From Flaccisagitta enflata (Eukaryota; Chaetognatha; Sagittoidea; Aphragmophora): 64,000 nt of DNA. Below, in pieces: positions 1 through 40,047 of this stretch (the stretch's first letter is position 1; every line of letters starts with the position of its first letter). Location of the stretch: assembly GCA_965153355.1 (NCBI GenBank), contig OZ231128.1, positions 23,870,001 through 23,934,000 of the forward strand, in the 5' to 3' direction. The position numbers were made by a program, and so were the translations under genes. The notes under the pieces were generated by a model that made no database searches, had not been told where the DNA came from, and saw nothing but the letters and a program-made list of their open reading frames with translations.

Positions 1-80
1 AGGTAAGAAGGTAGGCAGGTCGGGAACGCGAAAATCTCAATTTATTGAGCATGAAATCGACGGAAATAGAGATTTTTGGG

Positions 81-198
81 CATCACGGCCCCTGCCCAGC
101 CGCATCACAGCCCCCCCACATACTGTCCCTGCCCACCTACATGACCGCACCTGCCCACTCGCACGCGACTACTTATTGGCCGCGTGTCCGGCCTTGTT
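81..198 (+). repeat. 3' end of a hairpin-ended dispersed repeat (A2 type)
   Basis: The stretch ends in the characteristic CTGCCCACTCGCACGCGACT block at about 151-170, followed by a GGCCGCGTGTCCGGCC hairpin and TTGTT ending at 198. The same ending is seen at 26117 and, on the other strand, at 33621. The 5' hairpin is outside the window or lost, so the left limit is approximate. Confidence 0.6.
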
Positions 199-336
199 CA
201 TTTTCTTTACACACGTTATAAGATTAACGATGTAGCAACAGCATTTCGTTACAGCGACAGCAAAACCATATTCCATTGCGTTTTAGGCTCGTAGCGGGAC
301 CCAATCGCGTCGTCCTCAGCTGCAGCAGCAGCACAG

Positions 337-29850
<29,514 letters not shown>

Positions 29851-30225
29851 GTGAGTCAGTAAAAGCTGGGTATTTAATGTGAAGAGTCGTTTGGAGTTTT
29901 CTGTGGAGAATTGTGGTAATTGCTATGTAAGCATTCACCATGACAAGGTTTACAACTTTACATTCACTCTCTAAGCTTAAGACAGTCAGTCAGTCACATT
30001 TCTATGTTAATCACTTTTCACTTTGCAAGGTATACCGAATTTTTTTAAAGTTGAAAACCTGAAACACGTTCTTTCATCTACAGCTACATTATGCATCGGG
30101 TGTGTTCGTCTGTTATAATTGTCTCAGTACTCTCCTTTGGTTATCTCAAGTAGCTCAAACATTTTCCTTTTCCTTTTCATCTCATGTCTTCGCCAATAAA
30201 AAAACTTCACGTACCGTTAGATGAT

Positions 30226-30230
<5 letters not shown>

Positions 30231-30301
<71 letters not shown>
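30231..30301 (+). repeat. (TC)n microsatellite
   Basis: About 35 TC units. Confidence 0.96.
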
Positions 30302-30303
<2 letters not shown>

Positions 30304-30696
30304 GAGAAAGTCTTACGGTCTAGTGAGTGGACAGAAAGGATGATTCTCCTCCGACTGTTATGCATCGCGTTATTCACCATCTTTTTTTCCCCCTTTTTTC
30401 TTTTTTTTTTCCCCATTTCACATTTTTTCCTCTTGGCTGAACCGGCCGTAAATTACGATATATCGGCCGTATAATTCCTCTTGTCCGTCGCTGCATAGTT
30501 CATTCTTGGTCGACCGTGAACCCATGGAATCTTTCTTTTTTTTATATATCAAATGGTAGCAGCGATTATCGTCTTCTTGATTATCAGATTATATAGCATC
30601 TCAGATTAAAATTTATTTTGGCCACTTTTACGGACACGATTGATAAAGTCAGCTTCGAAACGTAACATTGAAAAACAGTCGAGATACGCAGGACAT

Positions 30697-30781
30697 GAAA
30701 TTGAAATTGAAATTGAAATTGAAATTGAAATTGAAATTGAAATTGAAATTGAAATTGAAATTGAAATTGAAATTGAAATTT
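30697..30781 (+). repeat. (GAAATT)n hexanucleotide array, 14 copies
   Basis: Perfect GAAATT units. Open frames give alternating Phe-Asn or Phe-Gln and are not genes. Confidence 0.97.
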
Positions 30782-30974
30782 ATTAAACAACACCCCCAGG
30801 CGTCTTGTGGACACCCCTTGAGGAACATGAGGACATGAATCTTTGACAAAACCAGCCATTGCTAGGCATGAACATTTTCAGTCATGATTTTTTTTTTTAA
30901 TCCTGAAACGAGCATTTGATTTAAATCCAGAATTTCAGAATTTGTTTCCTATGCCTTTCTTCGCAGAGAAAGCC

Positions 30975-31250
30975 GGATTTGATTCTTAACTAGGGGGGGT
31001 CATACAGGGTTGTTTTTGGAAATTCCTTATGAGACTCCGGAATCTGGAGGTTTATTGAATGTAGAAAAGGATAGAAAAAAAATTGGGTATCCATGTTTTA
31101 AGGAAAAATAATCCATTTTCGATCAAAAATGAGGTATCAGATAGGCGAAAATTGCGAAAATCGCGAAAATCGCGAAAATCGCCAAGATATGGGCCATTGG
31201 TAATAGCCATCAGGACACTAAAAACATTTCTTTTTGGCTTGGATGATAAG
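30975..31250 (+). repeat. Left arm of the 3.7 kb fold-back element
   Basis: Inverted copy of 34372-34652. It contains four GCGAAAATC-like units at about 31144-31182. Confidence 0.85.
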
Positions 31251-31366
31251 GCAACAATAATTAGTAATACAGTTTATATAATTGAATATCAGCATCAAAA
31301 ATCAAATTGAAAAATTAAAAACTGAGCCGGCTCTGTGCTAGATCACCATGACCTCAGCTCTAAAAA

Positions 31367-31533
31367 AACAAGGCCGGATACACGGCAATCCAGTCGCGGA
31401 CGGTTGGGCAGGAGCAGTAATGCGAAAACTGCTCAGATTTCAAAAATGTGACGGACGGACGGACCGATCTACCGACCGACCAATCGACCGACCGACACGG
31501 TAAGGTGTAGAGTTGCGTGTCCGCGACTAAAAA
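31367..31533 (-). repeat. Hairpin-ended repeat, subfamily A1, reverse strand
   Basis: The minus strand runs from TTTTTAGTCGCGGACACGCA to GCCGTGTATCCGGCCTTGTT and carries GTCCGCGACTGG near the 3' end. It is inserted between A-runs inside the fold-back element. Confidence 0.85.
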
Positions 31534-31617
31534 TACAAATTGCAAAAAAAAACAATGATAGTAAATAAGCGGGATTTGTGTAAAATCACCAAGACCTCAT
31601 TCACTATTTTCAATATT

Positions 31618-32163
31618 CTAATTCATCATTTGGTTGGAAGGAGCAGCTTCCACCTTTGGAAAGTAGTCCTTCTTTGATTCAAACTTGCTCAACTCCTGCC
31701 TTTCTTTGATCTGTTGAGAGATGAAACCTTCTCTTGCTTCTTGTCCAATCACTGCAGCAGAAGCCTCAGAGACAAGCTTGATGGCCCTTTCCACTGCCTG
31801 GGTGTGGCATGGGTAATTTGGTACTTCAAGGGGGGCCTCTTTGATGGCAAATAGGTCAGCTTCCTTGAAATCCAAAGCGAAAGGTGGCTCTGTCAGCTTT
31901 GCTGATTCCCAGTCAATCAGTTCAGTGTAGCTAGTTGCACTGAAATTCACTTTGGGAAGAACAAATTTCCAAACTTGGGAATTTGAAATGGCATGATCTT
32001 CTGAAGGGTCCAATTGGAAGGCATCATCTTGGCTGGAAAAATCTCTGACAAGAAAGTGAAAAATGTTGGCATCAATCCTTTCCTTGAATTGCCATTTGCT
32101 GAGGGCACTTGGATTTCCAAGAAAATGAGTTATTTTCTTCGCCACAATATGCCTCATATACAA
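31618..32163 (-). CDS. Unidentified open frame with C-terminal CHTQAVER motif
   Basis: An open frame of about 180 codons on the minus strand. It includes FVLPKVNFSATSYTELIDW, PNYPCHTQAVERAIKLVSEA and AREGFISQQIKERQELSKFE. It ends at a TAG at 31618. From memory, the CHTQ-V-ER plus KLVTEAS pattern occurs in a widespread, poorly described family of repeat-associated animal proteins; I could not check this. Its first residues are antisense to the start of the Tpt1-like frame, so the true start is probably near 32110 and the first 15 or so codons may not be real. The function is unknown. Confidence 0.5.
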   Translation of the reverse strand: MYMRHIVAKKITHFLGNPSALSKWQFKERIDANIFHFLVRDFSSQDDAFQLDPSEDHAISNSQVWKFVLPKVNFSATSYTELIDWESAKLTEPPFALDFKEADLFAIKEAPLEVPNYPCHTQAVERAIKLVSEASAAVIGQEAREGFISQQIKERQELSKFESKKDYFPKVEAAPSNQMMN

Positions 32164-32709
32164 TACTCATGTCAAGATGGGTTGGTGCCAATATCTGCCC
32201 TCGAGAGAGATCTTTGTTTTCCCAGAGAGAAAATCCTGCTTGCCACCAGTCCCATGTATGATACAGAAAGGAAAGTGCGATTTGTAGCACTTGAGTTTTT
32301 CCACCCAGATGCCTCGGTTACCATCAGAGTGGCAGCACTTGGGGGACACAGCTTCGGAGTTCTTGCTCCCCCTGGGCATTTCTTGCTGGGGAAGGAATCT
32401 TTGCAACAGCTTTGCCCTTTGGTCCACAACACTAGTGCAGTCAAAGACATTTTGTTGGCAGGGTTTATCTCTCAGCAGCAGAGGAAGGGAGGGGTTAAAT
32501 TTTGTGCCAAAGAGAGCAACTATAGTCCAAATGCAAGTCATGCAGTCAAGGTGGAGACAGACTCTGCAATCCAACTCCTTGAGCTTGGATATCAGTTTTT
32601 TGGTAACCCTTTCTGTGATACAGTTTATGGCATGGGGATGTGGGAAGATTCATGCTGGTCTGGGCAAATTCCGACCGGTTTCCTGGAGATCTCTTCACAA
32701 GAGCATTGA
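32125..32709 (+). CDS. Tpt1/KptA-like RNA 2'-phosphotransferase domain protein
   Basis: The Tpt1/KptA family removes the 2'-phosphate left at tRNA splice junctions by transferring it to NAD+. From the first ATG the frame gives 194 residues; the open frame itself reaches upstream to 32014 and includes a preceding WISKK. Family features in order: SKKMSYFLRH (the Arg-His pair of the active site), DGLVPISALE, IRVAALGGHS (Arg plus Gly-His-Ser), PLVHNTS (family HGT), ILLAGFISQQQRKGGVKF (fourth Arg) and LLELGYQFFGNPFCDTVYGM. The Arg-His-Arg-Arg quartet appears intact by eye. The usual Val-His after the last Arg is Val-Lys. No stop or frameshift is seen. The ATG lies inside the normally conserved N-terminal motif, so an upstream exon or non-ATG start is possible. 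It sits inside a fold-back element, so it may be a captured host gene or part of the element. Confidence 0.75.
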   Translation: MSYFLRHNMPHIQYSCQDGLVPISALERDLCFPREKILLATSPMYDTERKVRFVALEFFHPDASVTIRVAALGGHSFGVLAPPGHFLLGKESLQQLCPLVHNTSAVKDILLAGFISQQQRKGGVKFCAKESNYSPNASHAVKVETDSAIQLLELGYQFFGNPFCDTVYGMGMWEDSCWSGQIPTGFLEISSQEH

Positions 32710-33620
32710 ATCAAATTCAAAAGATAAAACATTTGAATGTCATGATTTTTCAATGTAATTTTTCAAGAAACAAGATTTGAAGATTACTACATTATAGTGT
32801 TTCATAAGACATTCAAATGTTTTCATCTTAGAGTCCCATGCATTTTTTTCATTGTGACCTCTTTATTTTCTATGTTTATGTGATAACTGAGATCTTGGTG
32901 AGCTGAATCAGCTCCCGCTCAGTTATCTCTCTATACGACGGAAAATTTATGAAGGAAAATGAAGTGTTTCATAATACTTTTTGCATCATTATCAGGACAA
33001 TAATGAAGCTGGAATGCTTTTAGTGGACAAATTGTGTCTAAGGATACTTGGTGCATATATTTTTATCATAATCTGACTTAAAATGCAATTTGAACCATGC
33101 GATTCACATGAGAACAAGCAAGAAAATGATGATTTTTAGTGATTTTCTGCTTACACTTTTTTTCATTTTCTGAGGTTGAAATTCTAAGAAAGCCAAATAC
33201 AGGGAAATTTTGCATTTTGAAAAACATAGTTCTCTCTGTAATCGATTTAGGAAGAGAACTATGTTCTTTGTTTTTTCATTTTTTCATTTCCTATGCAAAT
33301 TTAGAATTTCAACCAGCCCCCTGTCAGTGACAAAAAATAACATAAGTACAAATTTTCAAAGTAATTTTTTTGGTAACATTGGCTAAACTTGGTCCTTTTG
33401 CTGAATCAATGCAAATTTTTCTTTTAAATACTATATCTGAGCCATCTCAATAATCTTTATTCACTTATTTTTGCATTTTCATTAATACGTTTTTTCTATT
33501 TTGATCTTCTTTGAAACACAAATGTTGCCTTCGGAGGGAAGCCGTCATACTGTTTTTGATTTTTCATATTGTTTTTATCTGAAATGTGCATATTTTTTCA
33601 TGTTCCCTTCCTTAGTGGTT
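32710..33620. other. Interior of the fold-back element, mostly unassigned
   Basis: It contains a short inverted repeat (ATTCAAATG...CATTTGAAT type near 32706-32820) and CTGAATCAGCTCCCGCTCAG. The palindrome at 33172-33314 is listed separately. No further gene is visible. Confidence 0.35.
33172..33314. repeat. Palindromic fold-back repeat with AACATAGTTCTC core
   Basis: GGTTGAAATTCTAAGAAAG at the left pairs with TTAGAATTTCAACC at the right. The core is AAACATAGTTCTCTC and GAGAACTATGTTCT. Its plan matches the palindromes at 11900 and 48728, but its core has a different, self-complementary sequence. Confidence 0.72.
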
Positions 33621-33844
33621 AACAAGACCGGATACACGGCTACCTTAGTCGCGTGCGGGTGGGCAGGGGCAGTATTTGAGTTACTAAAGCACTTAGGCAA
33701 GTGCAGTGAGGCTAAAGACTGCAAAAACAGAAAAAAAGTAAAATGGGGACTGACCGACCGACCAACCAACCCACTGACCAACCGACCAACCGACCGACCG
33801 ACGGACAAAGCGGGATGTAGAGTCGCGTAGCACGCGACTAAAAA
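33621..33844 (-). repeat. Hairpin-ended repeat, subfamily A2, reverse strand, full length
   Basis: On the minus strand TTTTTAGTCGCGTGCTACGC and GACTCTACATCCCGC start it. CCGCACGCGACTAAGGTAGC and CGTGTATCCGGTCTTGTT end it. The interior has GTCGGTCGGTTGGTCGG. Confidence 0.85.
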
Positions 33845-33923
33845 TCAGCCGTTCCGTCAAACTTGTTCTTAGTTTGACCATCAAGCCCTACCCATCTTTG
33901 TGTAGGTGCAAACATTGATTAAC

Positions 33924-33927
<4 letters not shown>

Positions 33928-33958
<31 letters not shown>
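33928..33958 (+). repeat. Poly(A) run of about 30 bases
   Basis: Uninterrupted A. No retroelement sequence is recognised just upstream, so I do not call it a retro-insertion tail. Confidence 0.9.
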
Positions 33959-33960
<2 letters not shown>

Positions 33961-34371
33961 AAAAAGATCTTAAAAGCAAAAAAAAAACCTTCAGTAAAAA
34001 ACCCATGCCAGGTTGCAAGTCCTGGAGGAAGAAGCTTGAGCACTGAGTTTTGTAATTTTTGTTGATTTTGCTTATTTCTGCCTTTATTGCAAATATTTCA
34101 TGGTAAAAAAATGTTTTTTTTAACATAAAAGGGAAAAGAATGTAAGAATAATGAAAATACTAATTCAAATAAGCATCTTTAAAACAAAAAGGCACATTTT
34201 TTTAATACACACTAGACAGTACAATTTTTTCCTTTTTTTAAAGATTTTCTCAATTTTTTTGATTTTTCGCTAATTTTTGCCTTTACGGCAGCATGTATAA
34301 AGCCCTAAAAATGAAAAAAAGCTTTCATTGGAAGCCTAATCACTGTCATGAGAGGTAAGAGTAAGGAAAAA

Positions 34372-34652
34372 ATACATCATCTAAGCCAAAAACAAATGTT
34401 TTTTAGTGTCCTGGTGGCTGTTACCAATGGACTATATCTTGGCGATTTTCGCGATTTTCGCGATTTTCACGATTTTCGCCTATCTGATACCTCGTTTTTG
34501 ATCGAAAATGGATTATTTTTCCTTAAGACATGGATACCCAATTTTTTTTCTATCCTTTTCTACATTCAATAAACCCCCAGATTCCGGAGTCTCATAAGGA
34601 ATTTCCAAAAACAACCCTGTATGACCCCCCCTATTCTTAACAAATCCAATGA
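34372..34652 (-). repeat. Right arm of the 3.7 kb fold-back element
   Basis: Inverted copy of 30975-31250, including the GATTTTCGC tandem at about 34443-34478. Confidence 0.85.
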
Positions 34653-35082
34653 ATATTTCTCCAGACATTCAAATGGTCGCATAACTTTTACATTAACTGT
34701 AATTAGATTAAGACAAGGGTACCACGGGTCCTGCAGATTCTCTGAAATTCCCCAGTTCCCATTCATCTCGATCTTACCATTGGTTTGTTGATCGGTAAGC
34801 CGACCATATTAACACTTTGTTTTGCCAGGGAACAACCGTATTATTTGGGTCTTTCTAGAAAACATTAAGGTCTCGATTGATTTTACTGAAAATTTGATCC
34901 AGAAAATGACATCGAGGAAACACCGGTGTCCCTTTGGAGCCTTAAGGGCTATCAATTCTTCTTTTTTTCCTTTTTCCCGGAAACAATTCTCCGCTTCATT
35001 CTTTCTTTTTCTTGTGTTTTCAGTCTTCCTCCAATCTTTACGATGTCGATAAACCGGAATCTAAGGCAGGCTCACCCGCAGC

Positions 35083-35146
35083 CGCGACCCGCAGCCGCGA
35101 CCCGAAGCCGCGACCCGGGGCCGCAACTGGAGGCCGCAACCCGCTA
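35083..35146 (+). repeat. 15-base GC-rich tandem (CCGCGACCCGCAG)
   Basis: Four or five imperfect units of AGCCGCGACCCG. The GC content is far above the surroundings. Confidence 0.8.
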
Positions 35147-35264
35147 CAGAGTCCCCGCCATTATGGCTAAGATAAAGATAAAAACTAATTTTTTTCCACG
35201 CCATCATGTTTCTGTCCTTGCTTTTCGATGCTGCGACGGAAATGGACGCCTCTCAGCTCTCACT

Positions 35265-35313
35265 GCATCTCTTTCTCTTTCTCTGATTCTCTTTCTCTTT
35301 CTCTCTTTCTCTT

Positions 35314-35346
<33 letters not shown>

Positions 35347-35472
35347 TTCTCTCTCTCTTTCTCTCTTTCTCTCTTTCTCTTTCTCTCTTTCTCTCTCTCT
35401 CTTTCTCTCTTTCTCTCTTCTCTCTCTCTCTTTCTCTCTTTCTCTCTTTCTCTCTTTCTCTCTTTCTCTCTG

Positions 35473-35503
<31 letters not shown>

Positions 35504-35514
35504 TTCCTTTTCAA
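35265..35514 (+). repeat. (TTTCTC)n and (TTTCTCTC)n microsatellite
   Basis: Mixed TTTCTC and CTCTCTTT units. Open frames here are artefacts. Confidence 0.95.
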
Positions 35515-35657
35515 TGCCTCTCTCAACTCTATCTCTCTCCTTCCCACTCCAATCACATTTTTGGGTCATTTTGTGTTTATTTCTTTTCTTGCTCTTTTCC
35601 TTCTTTTCTTTCCTACCATTTCCTCCTTTCTTTACTTCCTTCATTACTGACATTAGA

Positions 35658-35943
35658 TTTTTAGATGCGTCCTCGCATCTCTATAAGAGGGTCTGTCGGT
35701 CCGTTTGTCCGTCCATCTGTCTGTCCGTCAGTCCGTAACGCCTGTGCAAAAACCGCGTTTCTCGCCTGTTTTGGCCTCGGTGACATCCTATACTGAATCA
35801 AACAATCGACAAACATGTTTTGAGTCTCCTTTACTACTCAGTCGTTTCATCTGTCAGTACGTCATCTGTCTCTCCATTCATGTCACATGTTCAATACACG
35901 CAGAGAAACAGTATGGGCGCATCGTTGCCCGGTCGGGCTTGTT
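35658..35943 (+). repeat. Hairpin-ended repeat, subfamily B, full length
   Basis: TTTTTAGATGCGTCCTCGCA and TCTCTATAAGAGGGTCTGTC start it, with GTCCGTTTGTCCGTCC inside. GGGCGCATCG at 35915-35924 is near-complementary to the 5' arm. GCCCGGTCGGGC, a 5-base-pair stem, then TTGTT ends it. Confidence 0.85.
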
Positions 35944-36270
35944 TTTCATTTGATTGATGCGCATGGGATGAGGTAGTAAAGAAAACAAATTTCAAGTAAA
36001 TTCTTCAGTCTGACATGATTCTCGCCATGAATCATTGCGCATCATGCACGCCCAATAAATGAATAAGTAACTCTTACCCATTCATAGATTTGGCGGCAAA
36101 TTAGCCTCACATATATTTGTCCTGTTTTATCGCTTTACGTATCTATTGTGTACGTACCTATAATGTGTGAATGCTTGTGAGAATTCGTCTTTCCTCTCTA
36201 CTTTCCTCTCTTCTATCCCACCTTTCTCCCTTTTTTTCCTACCTTCCTTTTCTTCCTCGGCTTATCTCAT

Positions 36271-36428
36271 TTCTAGTCGCGTGCTACGGTCGGTCCGTCA
36301 CATTTTACTTTTTAAGCTGATGTGGTCTTTGGCTTCACTGCCTCTTCCCAAATGCTCTTAGGACCCTAAATAGGATAAAATACGACCCCTGCTCCCCCGA
36401 CAGGGGTAGCCGTGTACCCGACCATGTT
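36271..36428 (+). repeat. Degenerate subfamily A2 hairpin-ended repeat
   Basis: TTCTAGTCGCGTGCTACGGT and GTCGGTCCGTCACATTTTAC start it. GGTAGCCGTGTACCCGACC and ATGTT end it. Most of the 5' hairpin and the GTCC tract are deleted. Confidence 0.65.
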
Positions 36429-36455
36429 TCTTTCTAACTGAGTTTGCTTTAACTC

Positions 36456-36716
<261 letters not shown>

Positions 36717-36809
36717 GCGCGTTGGGCGATCGTCTTCCTCGTGTCTTAAATGCCAAAAAGTTTTGTTGCGACGTCCTCGACTTTGGCCTTCACTTGAAAT
36801 GAGGATCAA

Positions 36810-37300
36810 CTTGGGACTAACCCTTTTCAGTTTTAATTACATTTCGTCGTTGGCAATGTTGACAGACGAACAAACGGATCAACTTGCGACAAACGCTCTT
36901 TATCGTCGACATTGTCTGATAGACGGATAAGCCAGTTTGTGAACTATGACGGCGAGAAGGAGAGACGGACAAACATACCCATTGACAAAATACTTTTCGT
37001 GTGTAACAGCCGATTCCACTATGTACTTTCACTTTTATGAATAAATTCAAGCATCCTTTTTAACCAAAATTACTTTTGGAGATTCATCGGCGTTTGTTGT
37101 CAACCAGTTGTTTTCATGGATTATTCTAAACACGTTTTTTTTAAAGTTTGAAAAAAAAAAAAAGAAAAAAAGAAAGAAACGAGAAATAAGGAAACAAATT
37201 AGACCCACCAAAATCACGTCAAACAAAAAAGCGGTGCATATGACACAATCTCTAGATTAGCCATGATTGCATAATCAAAACTGGCTAAAATCCATCACAT
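36810..37300. other. Unassigned DNA downstream of the minus-strand exon
   Basis: This would be intron of the gene whose exon lies at 37311-38318 on the minus strand. I see no further exon here. Confidence 0.35.
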
Positions 37301-37310
37301 TTTGACTTAC

Positions 37311-37923
37311 CGGCGATGGCAGCTTCAAGCAGATGAAAATCGAGAACTCTTCCAAGTGGCGATTTCCCACTTCCTCGTCCCGCTCTTCCTCCTCCTCCTC
37401 CGCCTTCAACGCCCTCGAGATCCAAGGCGCCGATTCCCGCGGAATGGCCCGTCAAGTCTGAGATAAAATCCGACGACGACGACGACGACGACGAAGACGA
37501 AGACGACGACGAAGATTTAGCACTTTGGGAGGAAGAAGAAGAAGAAGATGACGACGACGGCGACGAGGAAGAGGAAGAGGAAGAAGAAACGGAGGATGAG
37601 AGTTGAACGAAGATCATTTTCGAGGCAGGTTTTAAACGACCGTTGACGAATAACGTAAAAGGATATTGACGATGACGATGATTATTTCCGGCGGCGTCAC
37701 TTTTGGCGCCATTTTTACCACCACCACTCCCGGTTCGTTTCCGGTCGACGACGTTTTTGGCGTCGATCAGCGATTTTTGGAAGTGCAGCGAAGATTTGAG
37801 ATGTGAATCTCCAAGTTGCTGCAAAGTCACGTGATATGCTTCAAAACCGGCGTCTTGGTAGATGTTGTTGTTGTTGGCGCCAGAAGCGCCTCCATCGGCG
37901 CTACCACGAATAGTCACCGACGG

Positions 37924-37955
<32 letters not shown>

Positions 37956-38318
37956 CGGAGGAAGGGGAGGCTTTTTTGGATATTGAAGACATGAGTAACT
38001 GAGTCGTGACGTCGGAAGTTGCGGAGTTTGTGCCGCTACTTCCGCCGCCACGATTATTGTCTTTGGAGGAGGAGGAGGATGAGGAGGATGAGGAGGAGGT
38101 GGAGGTGGAGGAGGAGGAGGACCAGACTTTGGACGTGTCCCAAGTGATGTTGGGGAATGGCATCAAAGGGAATCCGAAGATGTCGCAGTGGACGCGTAGC
38201 AGCGAAGCGCCGCCGCCGTAAGCGTCCAAAACCGTCTGGCGTTTGGCGCACGAAATTTCCCAACCGAAATGAAGCTCGATTGTGATGTTGTGAGATAGGA
38301 ATTGATTCTTTGAACGAA
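37311..38318 (-). CDS. Large exon of an unidentified protein gene
   Basis: Read on the minus strand, a pyrimidine-rich acceptor (CACTTTCAACTCAG) precedes an open frame of about 336 codons. The donor is GCCG|GTAAGT at 37311/37310, a strong consensus. The conserved-looking start includes NQFLSHNITIELHFGWEISC, AKRQTVLDAYGGGASLLRVH and CDIFGFPLMPFPNITWDTSK. Later segments are YHVTLQQLGDSHLKSSLHFQ, YPFTLFVNGRLKPASKMIFV and LGRVLDFHLLEAAIA. Between them lie long serine runs encoded by TCN/AGC triplets, with Gly-rich and Asn-rich patches. The serine runs look like expanded triplets, but mixed synonymous codons and frame maintenance argue for real coding. The start is phase 1. I do not recognise the family and the rest of the gene was not found. 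Confidence 0.68.
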
Positions 38319-38336
38319 CTGAGTTGAAAGTGGTGA

Positions 38337-38448
38337 TGATGATGGTGGTGGTGGTGGTGGTGGTGGTGGTGGTGGTGGTGGTGGTGGTGGTGGTGGTGGT
38401 GGTGGTGGTGGTGGTGGTGGTGGTGGTGGTGGTGGTGGTGGTGGTGGT
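38337..38448 (+). repeat. (GGT)n microsatellite, about 36 units
   Basis: Uninterrupted GGT/GTG just upstream of the minus-strand exon's acceptor. It lies in the intron pyrimidine tract as (ACC)n on that strand. Confidence 0.97.
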
Positions 38449-38589
38449 TTGTGGCGGTGGTGGTGGTTATGGTTGGGGGCGATGGTTATGGTGGTGCAAG
38501 GAGGGGTTGAGGTGGGGAAAAAAATTCAATGAGGACATTGGTTAAAGAGAGTTATCAAAAAATGAGATGAAGATCATGGTGGTCTTGTT

Positions 38590-38745
38590 GGGGAATTCTC
38601 ACCAGTGGGAAGGATTTTTTTCTCACCAGTGGGATGAAATTAAATTCTCACCAGTGGGAAAGAAAATTCATCCCACTGGTAAGAAAAAAATATTTCTCAC
38701 TGGTGAGAATTTATATGAAAAAAAATTCTCACCAGTGGGAAGAAA
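38590..38745. repeat. Cluster of a 16-base motif (ATTCTCACCAGTGGGA), both orientations
   Basis: Six copies: four forward (about 38596, 38620, 38645, 38724) and two reverse (TCCCACTGGTAAGAA about 38671, CTCACTGGTGAGAATT about 38696). A-rich spacers of 8-15 bases separate them. A second cluster lies at 40048-40192. Confidence 0.75.
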
Positions 38746-38960
38746 ATGGAGGAAATGGAGGAAGGGGGAGGAACAAGGAGTAAGAGGGCGGAAAGGGTCA
38801 AATTCCAATGCTTTTAGGTCAGGATTATGGTTTAAAAGGATGGACATCAGACCGAAGGTCAGGATCAAATCTTTTACGCTTCATTTTAGGCTACAGAGAG
38901 GGAGATGTAAAAAACAAAAGCATATGCATATAAATGGAAACTTTTGACCTTTTACCAAAA

Positions 38961-39130
38961 AACAAGGCTGGATACATGGCCAATACCAGTTGCGGACAAA
39001 TAGGCAGGAGCAGAAATGCTTGTTTTCACAGTTTCCAACTTGATGACCCCAGACAGACCATTGGAATAACCAACAGACCAACAGATGGACAGATAAATTC
39101 TCTTATAGAGTCGTTAGTCCACAACAAAAA
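38961..39130 (-). repeat. Degenerate hairpin-ended repeat, reverse strand
   Basis: On the plus strand AACAAGGCTGGATACATGGC and CAGTTGCGGACAAATAGGC mark the 3' end of the element. CTCTTATAGAGTCGTTAGTC marks its 5' end. Confidence 0.7.
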
Positions 39131-39730
39131 ACCATAGATGCAGCAGCCGTTTCAGTGAAAATTTTTACTCTACTTATTGGCTGAAACTACAGATAAGTTC
39201 AACAAGTGTGTGATTTTTTAGCCTAAAAGATGAAATTTGGACATCATTGCTGGGGTTTGGATCTTGAGGCGATGATTTTGATTTTGAGTCTTGGAAATGG
39301 ATCTTTACAGCTTCTTTTTTAACTGATAGCCCAGCAGTTAAGGATCTAAGCCCATCAGAAAAAAATCACTTGATTGTAGCTGTCAATAATGCTGTTTGGC
39401 ATAGGCAGGAATGGGTCAAGCATTTCAACAGGTCCAGTGCCACAAGGTCTTAAAGCTTAGACTCCAAGAGTGAGGTAAAAAGTCGCAAAGCACATGACTA
39501 AAAATGGGGGTGTTCACATGAGTTTCCTTTGATCTAAGAGAATCTCAACAATGCCATTTAAGGTGATATCCAGCAGAATAGATGTTGTATGAATGAATAA
39601 GATATCAGACATACTATACATGCTTTGGTGCAAAATGTAAGTTATCTACCATTTTCATCGTTTTTTGTTCTGTGGGAGGGGGCTTTGTTACCATTTTTTA
39701 CTGTTTTTTTTTTTCTCTGTTTATTGTCTC
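39131..39730. other. Unassigned DNA with one 5' fragment of a hairpin-ended repeat
   Basis: GTCGCAAAGCACATGACTAA at 39483-39502 is the minus-strand start of an A-type repeat with its arms diverged. No gene is seen. Confidence 0.4.
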
Positions 39731-39736
39731 TGTCTA

Positions 39737-40005
<269 letters not shown>

Positions 40006-40047
40006 TTTCTTTTTTCTCCTTTCCTTTTTCATTTTCCTTTTTTCCTT

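Larger units (their letters stand above)
30975..34652. mobile_element. 3.7 kb fold-back element carrying a Tpt1/KptA-like gene
   Basis: The left arm (about 30975-31250) and right arm (about 34372-34652) are inverted copies over about 280 bases. Shared blocks include GGGGGGGTCATACAGGGTTG, GAGACTCCGGAATCTGG, CCATTTTCGATCAAAAATGA and CAGGACACTAAAAACATTT. Both arms contain a short GCGAAAATC tandem. Between the arms are two divergent open frames (31618-32163 minus, 32125-32709 plus), two hairpin-ended repeats and a palindrome. No transposase was recognised, so mobility is inferred from structure only. Confidence 0.72.

Noticed and set aside
29851-29862. CFAP251 ending at the TAA at 29860-29862
   Set aside because: CGA|GTGAGT is a consensus donor and the family has further conserved residues after this point. 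Read-through adds only three residues, so a missing last exon is more likely.
32167-32574. Minus-strand open frames over 32072-32574
   Set aside because: They are antisense to the Tpt1-like frame, which carries family motifs throughout.
33845-33960. Poly(A) run as a retroposon tail
   Set aside because: Nothing upstream resembles a processed gene, LINE or SINE, and no target duplication was found.
34926-35738. 270-codon plus-strand open frame
   Set aside because: It is stitched from a CCGCGACCCG minisatellite and a TTTCTC microsatellite. I see no splice-consistent homology, including to the missing last exon of CFAP251.
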